Assembly: GCF_003932735.1 (NCBI RefSeq)
Contig: NZ_CP033611.1
Span: forward strand, 1,215,501 to 1,279,500
DNA from: Rickettsiales endosymbiont of Stachyamoeba lipophora
Lineage (GTDB): Bacteria; Pseudomonadota; Alphaproteobacteria; Rickettsiales; 33-17
DNA length: 64,000 bases
Direction: 5' to 3'
The number at the start of each line of letters is the position of its first letter. Positions within the stretch are counted from its first letter, which is position 1. Shown piece by piece: positions 1 to 9,389 of this stretch. The translations under genes were made by a program, and so were the position numbers. The notes under the pieces are model-generated. The model searched no databases and was not told the origin of the DNA. It saw only the letters and a program-made list of their open reading frames with translations.

Positions 1-61
1 TTACTAGTCATTTCTTGAAATCATTTTGGTATATAAATTGAAATATTTAAGAGGTTAGCTC

Positions 62-976
62 ATGAATTGGCATTATTTTGGATTACTTTTTATAACTAGC
101 ACGGTGGGTAGTGGCTGGATTACTTGGTTTTTAATTAAAATTTTTAAAAGTAAAAGAGTCTTAGATATTCCTAATGCAAGAAGTAATCATCAAAACCCTA
201 TTCCCAGAGGGGCAGGGCTTGCTACTTTAATCATATTTGTAGTTGGCTATCCTTTTTTTAGCTATGTAGCTTTTAATGAAATTTATAATTCCTTTATTTT
301 AGCTGGTGCTGCCTTAATAATAGGGGCAGTAGGATTTATAGATGATCTAAAACCACTTTCAATTAAAATTAGGCTTGCTGCTCATTTGTTGGCTGCAAGC
401 CTAGTAGTATTTTTGCTGCTGCAAGAGGTGAATTTATTATTACCATCCTTTATTCCTAATTTGATAGAAAAAATTTTAATTTCTCTAACTCTTGCCTACT
501 TTATTAGTATTTACAATTTTATGGATGGAATTGATGGCATTACCGGTAGCAATAATATCATGATGATGATTGGAGTTTTGCTGCTAGTGATTACTAAAAC
601 AGAACAATGGTCTTTAGGTTATATAAGTGCTTTAATTATTGGTAGTAGTATAGGGTTTTTAATATTTAATTGGCATCCTGCTAAAATATTTTACGGAGAT
701 GTAGGAAGCACTTTAAGTGGCTTTATCATTGGATATTGTTTACTTAAGCTTGCATATAAAGGAGGAGTAATAAATAGTTTAATCCTACCTAGTTATTACT
801 TATGTGATGCGACTTTTACCTTAATTAGCAGAATGGTAAAAAGAGAAAAATTTTGGCAGCCTCATTCGAAACATGTTTATCAACGTTTAGTAAGAAGCGG
901 CCTATCACATTCTCACGTTACTTTGATGGTAACATTATACAGTTCCATAGCTATTATAACTGCTTTATGTTTATAG
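62..976 (+). CDS. WecA/WbpL-like polyprenyl-phosphate sugar-1-phosphate transferase (glycosyltransferase family 4)
   Basis: Integral membrane enzyme of the MraY/WecA superfamily, which transfers a sugar-1-phosphate from a UDP-sugar to undecaprenyl phosphate to start O-antigen or another surface glycan. About ten hydrophobic segments span the 304 residues. The family landmarks are present: the early RSNHQNPIPRGAG motif (about residues 40-52), GFIDDLKPL (about 91-99), the NFMDGIDGI loop (about 151-159), and FYGDVGSTLSGF (about 214-225) with its catalytic-type Asp. A late HVYQRL motif resembles the histidine-containing cytoplasmic loop of WecA/WbpL. An AAGAGG ribosome site lies 6-7 bases before the ATG. 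Bases 3-41 can be read as the tail of an upstream gene (ending in TGA), but that is too short to identify. The sugar cannot be told from sequence; MraY is less likely because the ORF is short and sits away from mur genes. Confidence 0.85.
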   Translation: MNWHYFGLLFITSTVGSGWITWFLIKIFKSKRVLDIPNARSNHQNPIPRGAGLATLIIFVVGYPFFSYVAFNEIYNSFILAGAALIIGAVGFIDDLKPLSIKIRLAAHLLAASLVVFLLLQEVNLLLPSFIPNLIEKILISLTLAYFISIYNFMDGIDGITGSNNIMMMIGVLLLVITKTEQWSLGYISALIIGSSIGFLIFNWHPAKIFYGDVGSTLSGFIIGYCLLKLAYKGGVINSLILPSYYLCDATFTLISRMVKREKFWQPHSKHVYQRLVRSGLSHSHVTLMVTLYSSIAIITALCL

Positions 977-1175
977 TAATATTTTATTATTAAGTGAAGT
1001 TTTTTAAAGCTCCTTTTGAAGCTATGTATAGATAGATGGATAATTTGTGTGTCAGACTAAGCCTTGAATGTGCATTTAGGTTTAATAAACCATACTCATC
1101 ATTTGTGTTTATTCTAAATTTCCCTATATTTTTCCGGTTTCGAAAGAAGCCTAATATAGTTTTTTGGCAATAAGG

Positions 1176-4100
1176 TTATTGGAAAATTTTACGTAAAAAA
1201 CCTGGAGTTAATATAGATAGGGGGTTAACCCAAATCTTAGGAGTGGGATGAGATATATCTCCCTTAATAGTATAATTTACAGCAACTATGCCGCTATTTT
1301 TGCCTCCTAATAAGTTGGCCCCTAATACAGGTATTTTGCCAAATAATTGATTAATACCATATAAATTAGGTACCAAAGTACCATTGAACTTATAATCCTT
1401 AGAATGTAGATTATAAAATCCTTCCATGGTAAGCCCAATAGAGTTTGCTTTAGCATTACCATCAGTAATAGTGAGTTTATGTTGTTGCCAATCATATGCT
1501 ATTTTACTCGAGGATTTAGTAAATTTGATACCTTTTTCATTTTTAGTTAATATAGAAGAGATTCCGCCAATTGAGGTCAATTTCAATATTGAGTATAAAA
1601 CCGAAGCCTGTAGTGAGGTAATATCTTGAATATTAACTTTTCCCTCAATTTTATTATCTGATTTAATACCCTTAAGATAAGCGTTAAACTTGCCACCTAC
1701 AAAATTATTAGAAATATTTAAAGCGTTTAATAATTTACCAAAATCGCTAATTAGATATTCAAAATGGTAAGTATCTTTGCCATTTTGGCTAATAAAATTG
1801 AAATTATCTTTGTGATCAATATGGCTACTAATATGAAAATTATCACACTTGTTGGTGCAATTAAGGTCTATTTTTAAGTTATTAAGTTTAATACTATTGG
1901 CAGTAGTTACGGTTTGTAATGCCGCTTTAATGCTAATATCTTTTAACCATTCATTAGGAGATGCAGATTTAGTTACAGTAGATAAAAACTTACTAATATC
2001 TAAGTGACTTCCGGTTAAGTCTAAAGTTTTATGTTTCTGATTGTTTTCGTAATCAATTGAAAATTTATTATTAAAGCTGGATAAATTATTAATTTTAAGG
2101 TCTGTTACAACTTTCTTTTGTTTATTATAAGTTAAGAAGCTAGGGTCGGTATTAAGTGTCACCCCTTTTAAGATGATATTATGCATTATTAAATGATGAT
2201 CGTCATTAATGATGGTTGCTTCATAAAACTGTTTTTGTCCAACATATTTGTTTAGGTTTAGTCCTGCTATATGCAAGTTACTATTAGTAAAGTTAAGTTT
2301 TACATGATTGGTAGATTTATCTGGAAAAATAGTAGTGAGAACATCAACATAGGTTCTACCTTCGGTAGTAATATCTTGTAGTGGATCTATCTCTAAAGCC
2401 TCAGCTAACTTATTAATACTTTTGTGATTTATATTGCCCTGAATTTTTATAATGGCGGGCAGGGTAGATTTTTGAGTTAAATTTACCTTAAGTTCATTTT
2501 GATGAATAAGCGCTTGGGTTTTTAAATTTAAAATATTTTCTGCCCAATCAAAAGTTCCATCTTTAAATTCAATTGGAAAGCCATTTTTTAGCTCAAAAAA
2601 ATTGGCGCTGCTTAATTGAGCAAACTCGCCACTTATTTTAAAATTTAGATTATTAATATCCGAGCCATAATAAGGAATTTCGAATTGTGATGAAAGTTTG
2701 ATATCACCATTTAACTTAGTTAAACAATTTTTAATTACATTATATTGTGTAATTTCTGTTTTAAATCGTTCTAAAATTTTTAAAGTATCCTTGATTTGTC
2801 CTTCAAAATTTAAATCAAATAATACCTTTTTTGTAGTATCAAAAGGAATTTCAATTGCTGTATTTTTTATTTTAGAGTTAGCAAAAGTTGCTTCGATAAT
2901 GTTAAATGCGGCCGCAAAGGGAGAAAATTTTACAGCCAAATTAGTTTTTGCAAGCTTATCAAGCTTTTCTAAGACAGTAAGTTCTGCATTAATAATATTT
3001 AATTTAGCTTGAATTTGTGAGTCTGTCATTAAATTAGGGGTTAGCCATTTAGAATCAATTTTAAAATTTCCTTTCCCACTAGCTATAAGGCCAGATTTTA
3101 AATAATTAAAGACTTCTTGTTTAATGAAAAGATATTGTTTTGGCCAATAATTTGGTACATATTCAACAGGTATATTTCTCACTTGGACTGTTAAATCAGC
3201 AAGATTACTAAATAAAAAAGGGTTTATTACTCCGGTTATTTCTATTTGGCCTTGTTCTTCTGGAGCAAGTAGAAATTTAGTAAGTTTGATTTGTTTAAAA
3301 TCTTCATGGATCTCAAATTTAATGTAAGCATTTCTAATCTTATGTTGATGATCAAAAAACTTCGCTAAATGATATGTACCTGTTAGTTTATCTAATTCTA
3401 TTTTAAGATTGCTTAATTTATTGTTTTGTATTTCAGCCTCTAAAGCTATATTGGTAGTAAGGTTATGTTGTAGAGGGCCAGTTAAGTTATCTAGTTTATT
3501 GCCCAAAGCCCAATTAATTATTTGGCTATTTAAATTATCTAGTTTGGTTTTGAATTTCACACTTTCTGGCGTAGTCTCAATTGAGATAAAGTGCTTATAA
3601 GCTATATTATTAATTTTGAGATCAAAATCGATTAAGCTTTTGTGAGTATTTATATATAAATTTTGAATATTATTAATTTTTAGATTATTACCTAAATAGT
3701 CAATTTTGACATCTTTAATTTGAATTTTAATATTTTTGAAAAAGCTAAAAATTTTATTAAAATTAAATTTTCTTTGAAAAGAGGGTTGGTTTTCAGTAAG
3801 AAATTCAAGATTGATATCACCCTTGCTAAAGAGAATGTAATCAGGGACTAAGTTACTGGTAAGCAAATTCCAAATAGGAATTTTAAATTCCAACTTTTCA
3901 AATTTAATAAAAGGCTGCTCCGCTTTATTTAAAGCAGTTAGATTATCAATAGATAATCTGATTTTAAAATTAGCAAGATCGATAACAAAGTGGCTATGTT
4001 GAATATCAACTCTACTAGTCTGATCAAGGGAGTGAATGCTCCTTACTATCAGTTTGTTAATAACTTTATTGTCAATAGGGTGTTTATGTATATGAAACGC

Positions 4101-4178
4101 CACCCCTAATACAAAAAGAATAGCGCTAAATGTAATAACCCACAAATATATAAAAAATCTTTTTAGCTTTTTGTTCAT
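1176..4178 (-). CDS. AsmA/YhdP-like giant envelope protein
   Basis: A 1000-residue protein with one N-terminal membrane anchor (about residues 9-27) followed by a long beta-rich periplasmic body, ending in an AsmA-like C-terminal domain. The last 100 residues (GIVAVNYTIKGDISHP, then WVNPLSILTPGFLRKIF) match the usual ending of alphaproteobacterial DUF3971/AsmA-like C-terminal proteins. Known family members (YhdP, TamB, AsmA) form hydrophobic grooves that carry phospholipid between inner and outer membrane; that role is inferred here. Its ATG lies three bases after the thyX stop, so it is probably co-transcribed with thyX. Confidence 0.75.
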   Translation of the reverse strand: MNKKLKRFFIYLWVITFSAILFVLGVAFHIHKHPIDNKVINKLIVRSIHSLDQTSRVDIQHSHFVIDLANFKIRLSIDNLTALNKAEQPFIKFEKLEFKIPIWNLLTSNLVPDYILFSKGDINLEFLTENQPSFQRKFNFNKIFSFFKNIKIQIKDVKIDYLGNNLKINNIQNLYINTHKSLIDFDLKINNIAYKHFISIETTPESVKFKTKLDNLNSQIINWALGNKLDNLTGPLQHNLTTNIALEAEIQNNKLSNLKIELDKLTGTYHLAKFFDHQHKIRNAYIKFEIHEDFKQIKLTKFLLAPEEQGQIEITGVINPFLFSNLADLTVQVRNIPVEYVPNYWPKQYLFIKQEVFNYLKSGLIASGKGNFKIDSKWLTPNLMTDSQIQAKLNIINAELTVLEKLDKLAKTNLAVKFSPFAAAFNIIEATFANSKIKNTAIEIPFDTTKKVLFDLNFEGQIKDTLKILERFKTEITQYNVIKNCLTKLNGDIKLSSQFEIPYYGSDINNLNFKISGEFAQLSSANFFELKNGFPIEFKDGTFDWAENILNLKTQALIHQNELKVNLTQKSTLPAIIKIQGNINHKSINKLAEALEIDPLQDITTEGRTYVDVLTTIFPDKSTNHVKLNFTNSNLHIAGLNLNKYVGQKQFYEATIINDDHHLIMHNIILKGVTLNTDPSFLTYNKQKKVVTDLKINNLSSFNNKFSIDYENNQKHKTLDLTGSHLDISKFLSTVTKSASPNEWLKDISIKAALQTVTTANSIKLNNLKIDLNCTNKCDNFHISSHIDHKDNFNFISQNGKDTYHFEYLISDFGKLLNALNISNNFVGGKFNAYLKGIKSDNKIEGKVNIQDITSLQASVLYSILKLTSIGGISSILTKNEKGIKFTKSSSKIAYDWQQHKLTITDGNAKANSIGLTMEGFYNLHSKDYKFNGTLVPNLYGINQLFGKIPVLGANLLGGKNSGIVAVNYTIKGDISHPTPKIWVNPLSILTPGFLRKIFQ

Positions 4179-4181
4179 TAG

Positions 4182-5114
4182 CTAGTCTTTTTCTAGGTTT
4201 AAAACCTCCATAAGTTCACCCCATTCGCGTTTTGACATACCGCTTGATTCTTGGGTGACTTTTTCACCGTTAATCATCTTTTTAATTATTTCGGTACCTT
4301 TACGTGAAATATGGGTGCCAAACATTCTATATTCTTCAAAAGCTTCATAAGTGATTGGTACCCATTTTTTTACAATCTCAGCAATGATATCCGCATAAAC
4401 GCGAATTTCGTATTGTGCATGAGGGTCAGCGCGTAATGCAATAAAATGCAATAAGTTATGCAAATTGGTTTTCCAATACCACTCAGTATAAAAATTTAAG
4501 TTTAAATTCATACGAGCTAATTCTCTAGCAAGGCTGGGTTTTTGCTCATCTAAAGTGTTGCCTTCTGAGTCCATGTTAAGCATTTCTTCATAATGCTTGT
4601 AACAAGTAAGAGCATCTTGTTTAAAAGTTTCAATATAATTGCGAGCTTGTTCTTCAGGTAGTAACTCTTCGCGTCCTTGGCGATTAGTAGATGACTGTGC
4701 AGCCATATGATTCATTTCAGGAATATAAAATTCGTTACCTAAAATAGAATAACGAGCGGAATATTCATTAACACTGGCAGTTCTATGCCTGATCCATTGG
4801 CGTGCAACAAATATTGGTAATTTGATATGAAGTTTAATATCACACATTTCAAAAGGGGTGGTATGCCTATGGCGCATTAAGTAAAAAATTAATCCACGAT
4901 CTTCGTTAACCTTTTTAGTACCTTTTCCATACGAAACGCGGGCAGCTTGTACTACTGCTGCGTCATCTCCCATATAATCAATCACTCGGACAAATCCATG
5001 ATCCAAAACTTTATGAGGAGTATATAATTCCTCTTCAATTCCTGATACTGTAGCTCTTCTTGTTTGGTTGGTTTGAGTTTGTAATTCAGCAAGTTCAGCT
5101 TGTTTATCCATCAT
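4182..5114 (-). CDS. thyX: Flavin-dependent thymidylate synthase ThyX
   Basis: Makes dTMP from dUMP using methylene-tetrahydrofolate, FAD and NADPH, replacing ThyA. The diagnostic ThyX motif [14 protein letters not shown] is at residues 109-122, and a second RHR sits at 81-83. The length of 310 residues is typical of the longer alphaproteobacterial ThyX. Two consecutive ATG codons (5112-5114 and 5109-5111) open the frame; either could be used and neither has a clear ribosome site. The AsmA-like gene follows directly on the same strand. ThyX is usual in Rickettsiales, which supports the taxonomic reading of the window. Confidence 0.97.
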   Translation of the reverse strand: MMDKQAELAELQTQTNQTRRATVSGIEEELYTPHKVLDHGFVRVIDYMGDDAAVVQAARVSYGKGTKKVNEDRGLIFYLMRHRHTTPFEMCDIKLHIKLPIFVARQWIRHRTASVNEYSARYSILGNEFYIPEMNHMAAQSSTNRQGREELLPEEQARNYIETFKQDALTCYKHYEEMLNMDSEGNTLDEQKPSLARELARMNLNLNFYTEWYWKTNLHNLLHFIALRADPHAQYEIRVYADIIAEIVKKWVPITYEAFEEYRMFGTHISRKGTEIIKKMINGEKVTQESSGMSKREWGELMEVLNLEKD

Positions 5115-5262
5115 TGAAGAGCACCTTTAGTTTAAATTAGTAAAAATATTTTTGTCTCCATGAGGATATAAATTATTTGAACTATTGCAAGGTAAAATCA
5201 CGATAATATTATAAAAATTTTACAGTATAAAAGTTATAATTAATAAAGCTAAAATTGTTAGC

Positions 5263-8088
5263 TTAAGCTAAATGGGTAATTGGAAGAATGAAAGTAAAGA
5301 TGGAACCTTTGTCTTCATTATTACTAGCCCAAATTTTTCCTTTATGTAGTTCAATAATTTTTTTACATAAAGCAAGGCCGACACCTCTACCACCTGCTTG
5401 GTTACGAGTTTTTGAGCTTACTGTAAACGGTTCAAATATTTCATAAAGTTCATTTGTAGGTATGCCAATTCCTTGATCCGTAATACTAAATTCTATTACA
5501 TGCGTAGCATTTGTTTCTTCCAGCTTATTTTTAAGTGCGATAACGATTGTTCCGTCATTACTATATTGGATAGCATTGCTGATTAAATTACCTAAGGTTT
5601 GTTTGATATAATATTCATCGCATTCTGCTATTAAAGCAGGTTCAATATCGATAATAAATTCAAGATGGTCACTTTTGTTATTAAATTTGCAGCATTCTTT
5701 AATAGTATCGTGTAATAAATTGCTTAAATTTATCTCTTGAATTTGTAAATTAGCTTTTAAGCTACTTAAATTGGATAAATCCAAAATATTATTCATTAAG
5801 CTGAGTAATCTATTTGAGTTTTCGGCAATAGTTTTTACCGCTTTACGTTTGTGCTCTTCGCTTAGCTTATAATAATCTTCGTCAAGTATCTCACTAATAC
5901 TAGTAATTCCACTAATAGGAGTTCTAATTTCATGATTGATATTGTTGATAAATTCATTTTTAAGTTCTAGTAATTTTTTGAGTTCTTCCTCACGATCACG
6001 AATCTTTTCGCTTAAATATATCTTTGTTTGTTCTGAAAGCTCTTGCTGTTCTTGTTGAGGTTTAACTAAGGCCACAAGTACTGCACTGATCAGTAAAGAA
6101 AGATAGGTTATTTTTAATTTTAAATCATATCCAGCAGGACCTGTGCCAATATCTCCTATAAATATATGATAGGCCATAACTGCTAATAATCCTCCAGAAA
6201 TAATCATAAGCAATGCAATTTGCCACCGCATCAGTAATCCTACCATCACTAAATTAAGGATGAAAATAACTAAACTATTTTCAGAGAATTGGCTTACCAT
6301 AACTAAAAAGCTGCTGCTAAAGGCCAAAGTGGTAAATACAGCAATATGCCAAATAATTCCTAAGTACTTATTTTTAATATTTTCTGGCCATAATTTATTG
6401 CATATAAAAGCTGTACCTAAAAAAAGCCCTACAGCTTCTATAATGCTTAGTATATGGAAATACTGCTGATGTAAGGTGTTATCTAGTAGGAAGGTAGCCA
6501 GTATTATTGAGAGGATACTAAATACACCATAGATAGTATAAGTTATACCTCCTGGCGGTGTATTAGCTGCACAATATTTAACTAGATTGAAATTTTGAAT
6601 ACTATTTATAAAAGTACTAAAAAATCGTTGTTTCATTTGTTTGTTATATTTACTTTTAATTTCCATTTCTTGAAGTAGAGCCAAATTTTTAGTGCCAACC
6701 CATCCGCCGGGCTCTTTCAAAAGATAATGCGCTAGCATAAAGCATATAAGGTTGGCAGACATTGCTGGTACCACGCTTTCAATACCTATAACGGGCTGAA
6801 TCCAATTACGCCAGATTATTACGGTAGCAATACCTCCGAACATGCCAATTAATACTGCGCGAGTAGAACTTCTAAAACCCATAACAGCCAAAATTAAAGG
6901 TATAGTCACTACCGGGCGGTAAAAGTTGGCTTGTAGTAATACGAGTTTTAGCAAATTGGTAGCTGATAGAGCTAGCAATACTCCGCCTATACCCATTAAT
7001 ATAGTAAAAATTCTAGTAACAAGTAATTCTCTTTTGATTTTTAATCCTATCGATTTACAAAAATCATTAACAAAAATCACTGAACCGGTATTAAGCCAAG
7101 AATCAGCAGTGGACATAATCATTGCCATCACGCCTGCAATAGCCAAACCTTTAAAGCCTGTGAAAGTATAAGTATCAATCACATACATAGCGATATTATT
7201 AGGATCTAGTCCTGGATTGTGTGTATAAACAACCATTCCTATAAAATGTCCTAGTAAGTCAATCACTAGAGCGGTAATAGCAGCAATAGTAAAGGACTGA
7301 CGAATTTGCTTAACGTTTTTAGCGATTAAGGTACGTTGAACCATAGTAGAATTAAAGCTTGGTACCATTGAGTATAAAAATAAAAATAAATACTCAACAA
7401 ATTGCGGATGACGATAAGTAAAAAATTTAGAAACATTGTATTTAGGATTATTTTGTAAAGTATCTATAATTAATTCCTGACTTCCGATAGATTGCCAAAT
7501 AAATAAAGCAAACATAGGAATAAAGACACCAAAAGTTATGAATTGCATAACATCTGTAAAAGTTACCGCCTTAATGCCTCCAAAAGCAGAATAAGCAATT
7601 ACTACAAAGCTGCTGATAACTACTGCATAAATACTATCCATCCCTAAAAAATGATTAAATAGAGTGGAAAATACTTTTATCTGTAAAGCAAGCATTCCTA
7701 TAGATTGAGCAATGGAAGCTAGAGAGGTAATTATTCTAATGTTATTGCCGTATAGGCTTCCCATTATATCAGCAACAGAGAGCTTGCCAAAAAACTCTTT
7801 CATCCTAGGGCCAAAAATCCAGCCGATAGTCAGTAGTGCAATAACATCCCCGGCTGCGGAAGCTAAGTCCCAAAAACCATGTTTGTAAGATTCAGTTACT
7901 GATATAGCAAAGCGGCTGCCGCTAATCCAAGTAGCCACCACTGTTGCTGCCAGGGCTGCAGTAGTAAAGTTTCTATTACCAATAGCATATTCTTTGATAT
8001 TTTTTATTCCGTGGCCGGTATATAGCCCAACAAATAGGTTTATGCTTAGGAAAACTATAATAATGATTAAATCTATATTAATACTCAT
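5263..8088 (-). CDS. Sodium/solute symporter-sensor histidine kinase fusion
   Basis: A 941-residue fusion. Residues 1 to about 450 form a sodium:solute symporter (SSS family) transporter with many membrane spans. A second hydrophobic block follows at about 510-670. The C terminus is a histidine kinase: H-box HEIRTPISG with the phospho-accepting His at residue 719, N-box LGNLISNAIQYS (about 832-843), then DQGIGIP and GGRGVGLAL ATP-lid glycine boxes. The layout resembles the CbrA class of transporter-kinases that sense nutrients. There is no receiver domain in the protein and no response-regulator gene within the window. The substrate is unknown. The 5' region (8089-8350) is long and free of genes, so it probably carries its own promoter. 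Confidence 0.85.
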   Translation of the reverse strand: MSINIDLIIIIVFLSINLFVGLYTGHGIKNIKEYAIGNRNFTTAALAATVVATWISGSRFAISVTESYKHGFWDLASAAGDVIALLTIGWIFGPRMKEFFGKLSVADIMGSLYGNNIRIITSLASIAQSIGMLALQIKVFSTLFNHFLGMDSIYAVVISSFVVIAYSAFGGIKAVTFTDVMQFITFGVFIPMFALFIWQSIGSQELIIDTLQNNPKYNVSKFFTYRHPQFVEYLFLFLYSMVPSFNSTMVQRTLIAKNVKQIRQSFTIAAITALVIDLLGHFIGMVVYTHNPGLDPNNIAMYVIDTYTFTGFKGLAIAGVMAMIMSTADSWLNTGSVIFVNDFCKSIGLKIKRELLVTRIFTILMGIGGVLLALSATNLLKLVLLQANFYRPVVTIPLILAVMGFRSSTRAVLIGMFGGIATVIIWRNWIQPVIGIESVVPAMSANLICFMLAHYLLKEPGGWVGTKNLALLQEMEIKSKYNKQMKQRFFSTFINSIQNFNLVKYCAANTPPGGITYTIYGVFSILSIILATFLLDNTLHQQYFHILSIIEAVGLFLGTAFICNKLWPENIKNKYLGIIWHIAVFTTLAFSSSFLVMVSQFSENSLVIFILNLVMVGLLMRWQIALLMIISGGLLAVMAYHIFIGDIGTGPAGYDLKLKITYLSLLISAVLVALVKPQQEQQELSEQTKIYLSEKIRDREEELKKLLELKNEFINNINHEIRTPISGITSISEILDEDYYKLSEEHKRKAVKTIAENSNRLLSLMNNILDLSNLSSLKANLQIQEINLSNLLHDTIKECCKFNNKSDHLEFIIDIEPALIAECDEYYIKQTLGNLISNAIQYSNDGTIVIALKNKLEETNATHVIEFSITDQGIGIPTNELYEIFEPFTVSSKTRNQAGGRGVGLALCKKIIELHKGKIWASNNEDKGSIFTFILPITHLA

Positions 8089-8416
8089 AGTTGGTAATAT
8101 ATAAAAATTATTAAAACGATTATGGGATAATTTAAGTTAAATTAACGTTAATTGCGTGTAAACGCAATAATAATTTAAGCAAAAGAGAGGGCAAGCTTAA
8201 AATATTTATAAAAATAGCTTATATACAGCCAACTTAAATCTAAATTTGAAAACACGATGATAAAAAGAATATAAATAATATTATGCTCTCTAATGTTGTG
8301 TTAACTATACATAATTATAGAAACTGATCAAGTTGTCCAATAAGGCAATTAAAAAGGCTTTTAATAATAAAAGCCTTTTTGAGAAGTAAATAATAATGTA
8401 TTAAAGCTAGTGATTA
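8089..8416. other. Intergenic region between the symporter-kinase and lpxC
   Basis: This 328-base gap holds no ORF that looks coding. It must contain the promoter of the minus-strand symporter-kinase. It holds the lpxC terminator (8351-8380) and a block at 8218-8260 that is partly shared with 57481-57509 (see findings). Confidence 0.6.
8351..8380 (-). terminator. Rho-independent terminator of lpxC
   Basis: A nearly perfect inverted repeat with AAAAGGCTTTTA-type arms around a short ATAAT loop, flanked by A5 on one side and T5 on the other. On the minus strand it ends in a T-run 36 bases after the lpxC stop. It could work in both directions. Confidence 0.85.
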
Positions 8417-9268
8417 TTAGGATAAAATTTCATGCCAAGCTTCTTGATCTTTAAAAACTTCACGTAACAATTCATTATTAAGTTTATGTCCTGAACAATA
8501 ACCTTTAACCTTAGCTTTAATATGCCCGGCAAGGTATAAATCTCCAATGCAATCTAAAACTTTGTGCCTAACAAACTCATCATCAAATCTTAAACCATTT
8601 TCATTCAAAATTTTATCTTGAGATACAATAATAGCATTGTCGAGTGAGCCACCCTTAGCTAAACCTTTTTTGCGCAGAGCTTCTACTTCATATTCAAAAC
8701 AGAAAGTGCGTGCACGACTTAAATCATGCTTAAAAGAATTAACTTGATTGTGAATAGCATAATCTTGTTTGCCAATAATTTGATTGGTAAAGTTAATTTG
8801 AAGATTAATAGATAAATCATCTGCTGGTTCAATTTCAATATAAGCTTTATCATCACCAACTTTGATAGTTTTATTAATTTTAATGAATTTACGCTTTGCT
8901 TCTTGTTCTTGAGTGCCAGCTGATTCAATCATAAATACAAAATGTTCTGAGCTACCATCCATAATCGGCACTTCTTCATTGTCAATTTCAATTAGACAAT
9001 TGTCAATTCCACAGCCCCATAATGCTGCCATAACATGTTCTACAGTGCTTACTTTTATTCCTTGAGTATTAGAAATAGTAGTATTTAACACAGTATGAGA
9101 AACATTTTCAAATTTAGCTTCAATGATATTATTCTCGTTAAGATCATTACGTTTAAATTTAATGCCATGATTTTCAGGTGCAGGATGGAGGATCATTTTA
9201 ACATCTAATCCGCTGTGTACGCCTTTACCAATGCAGCTTATTGAATGGCAAATTGTATTTTGATTCAT
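8417..9268 (-). CDS. lpxC: UDP-3-O-acyl-N-acetylglucosamine deacetylase LpxC
   Basis: Zinc enzyme for the first committed step of lipid A synthesis: it removes the acetyl group from UDP-3-O-acyl-GlcNAc. The family landmarks are present: GVHSGL near the N terminus, TVEHVMAALWGCGIDNC with the first zinc His, and FVRHKVLDCIGDLYLAG with the second zinc His and an Asp. At 283 residues it is slightly short but complete. It starts at an ATG and is followed by a strong terminator. Its presence, with lptE further on, shows the organism makes lipid A, unlike Anaplasma and Ehrlichia. Confidence 0.97.
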   Translation of the reverse strand: MNQNTICHSISCIGKGVHSGLDVKMILHPAPENHGIKFKRNDLNENNIIEAKFENVSHTVLNTTISNTQGIKVSTVEHVMAALWGCGIDNCLIEIDNEEVPIMDGSSEHFVFMIESAGTQEQEAKRKFIKINKTIKVGDDKAYIEIEPADDLSINLQINFTNQIIGKQDYAIHNQVNSFKHDLSRARTFCFEYEVEALRKKGLAKGGSLDNAIIVSQDKILNENGLRFDDEFVRHKVLDCIGDLYLAGHIKAKVKGYCSGHKLNNELLREVFKDQEAWHEILS

Positions 9269-9389
9269 AATTTAATATTTGTATTACAATTGATTTTAGA
9301 TATATTTTAATATTTTTATTATAACCAATTTTGCTACTAATATACAAAACCTATAGTATTACAATTTATTACACGCTTTATAATATAAG

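Noticed and set aside
2698-3012. 104-codon ORF opposite the AsmA-like gene
   Set aside because: Shadow of a long gene; its composition mirrors the opposite strand and no start signal is seen.
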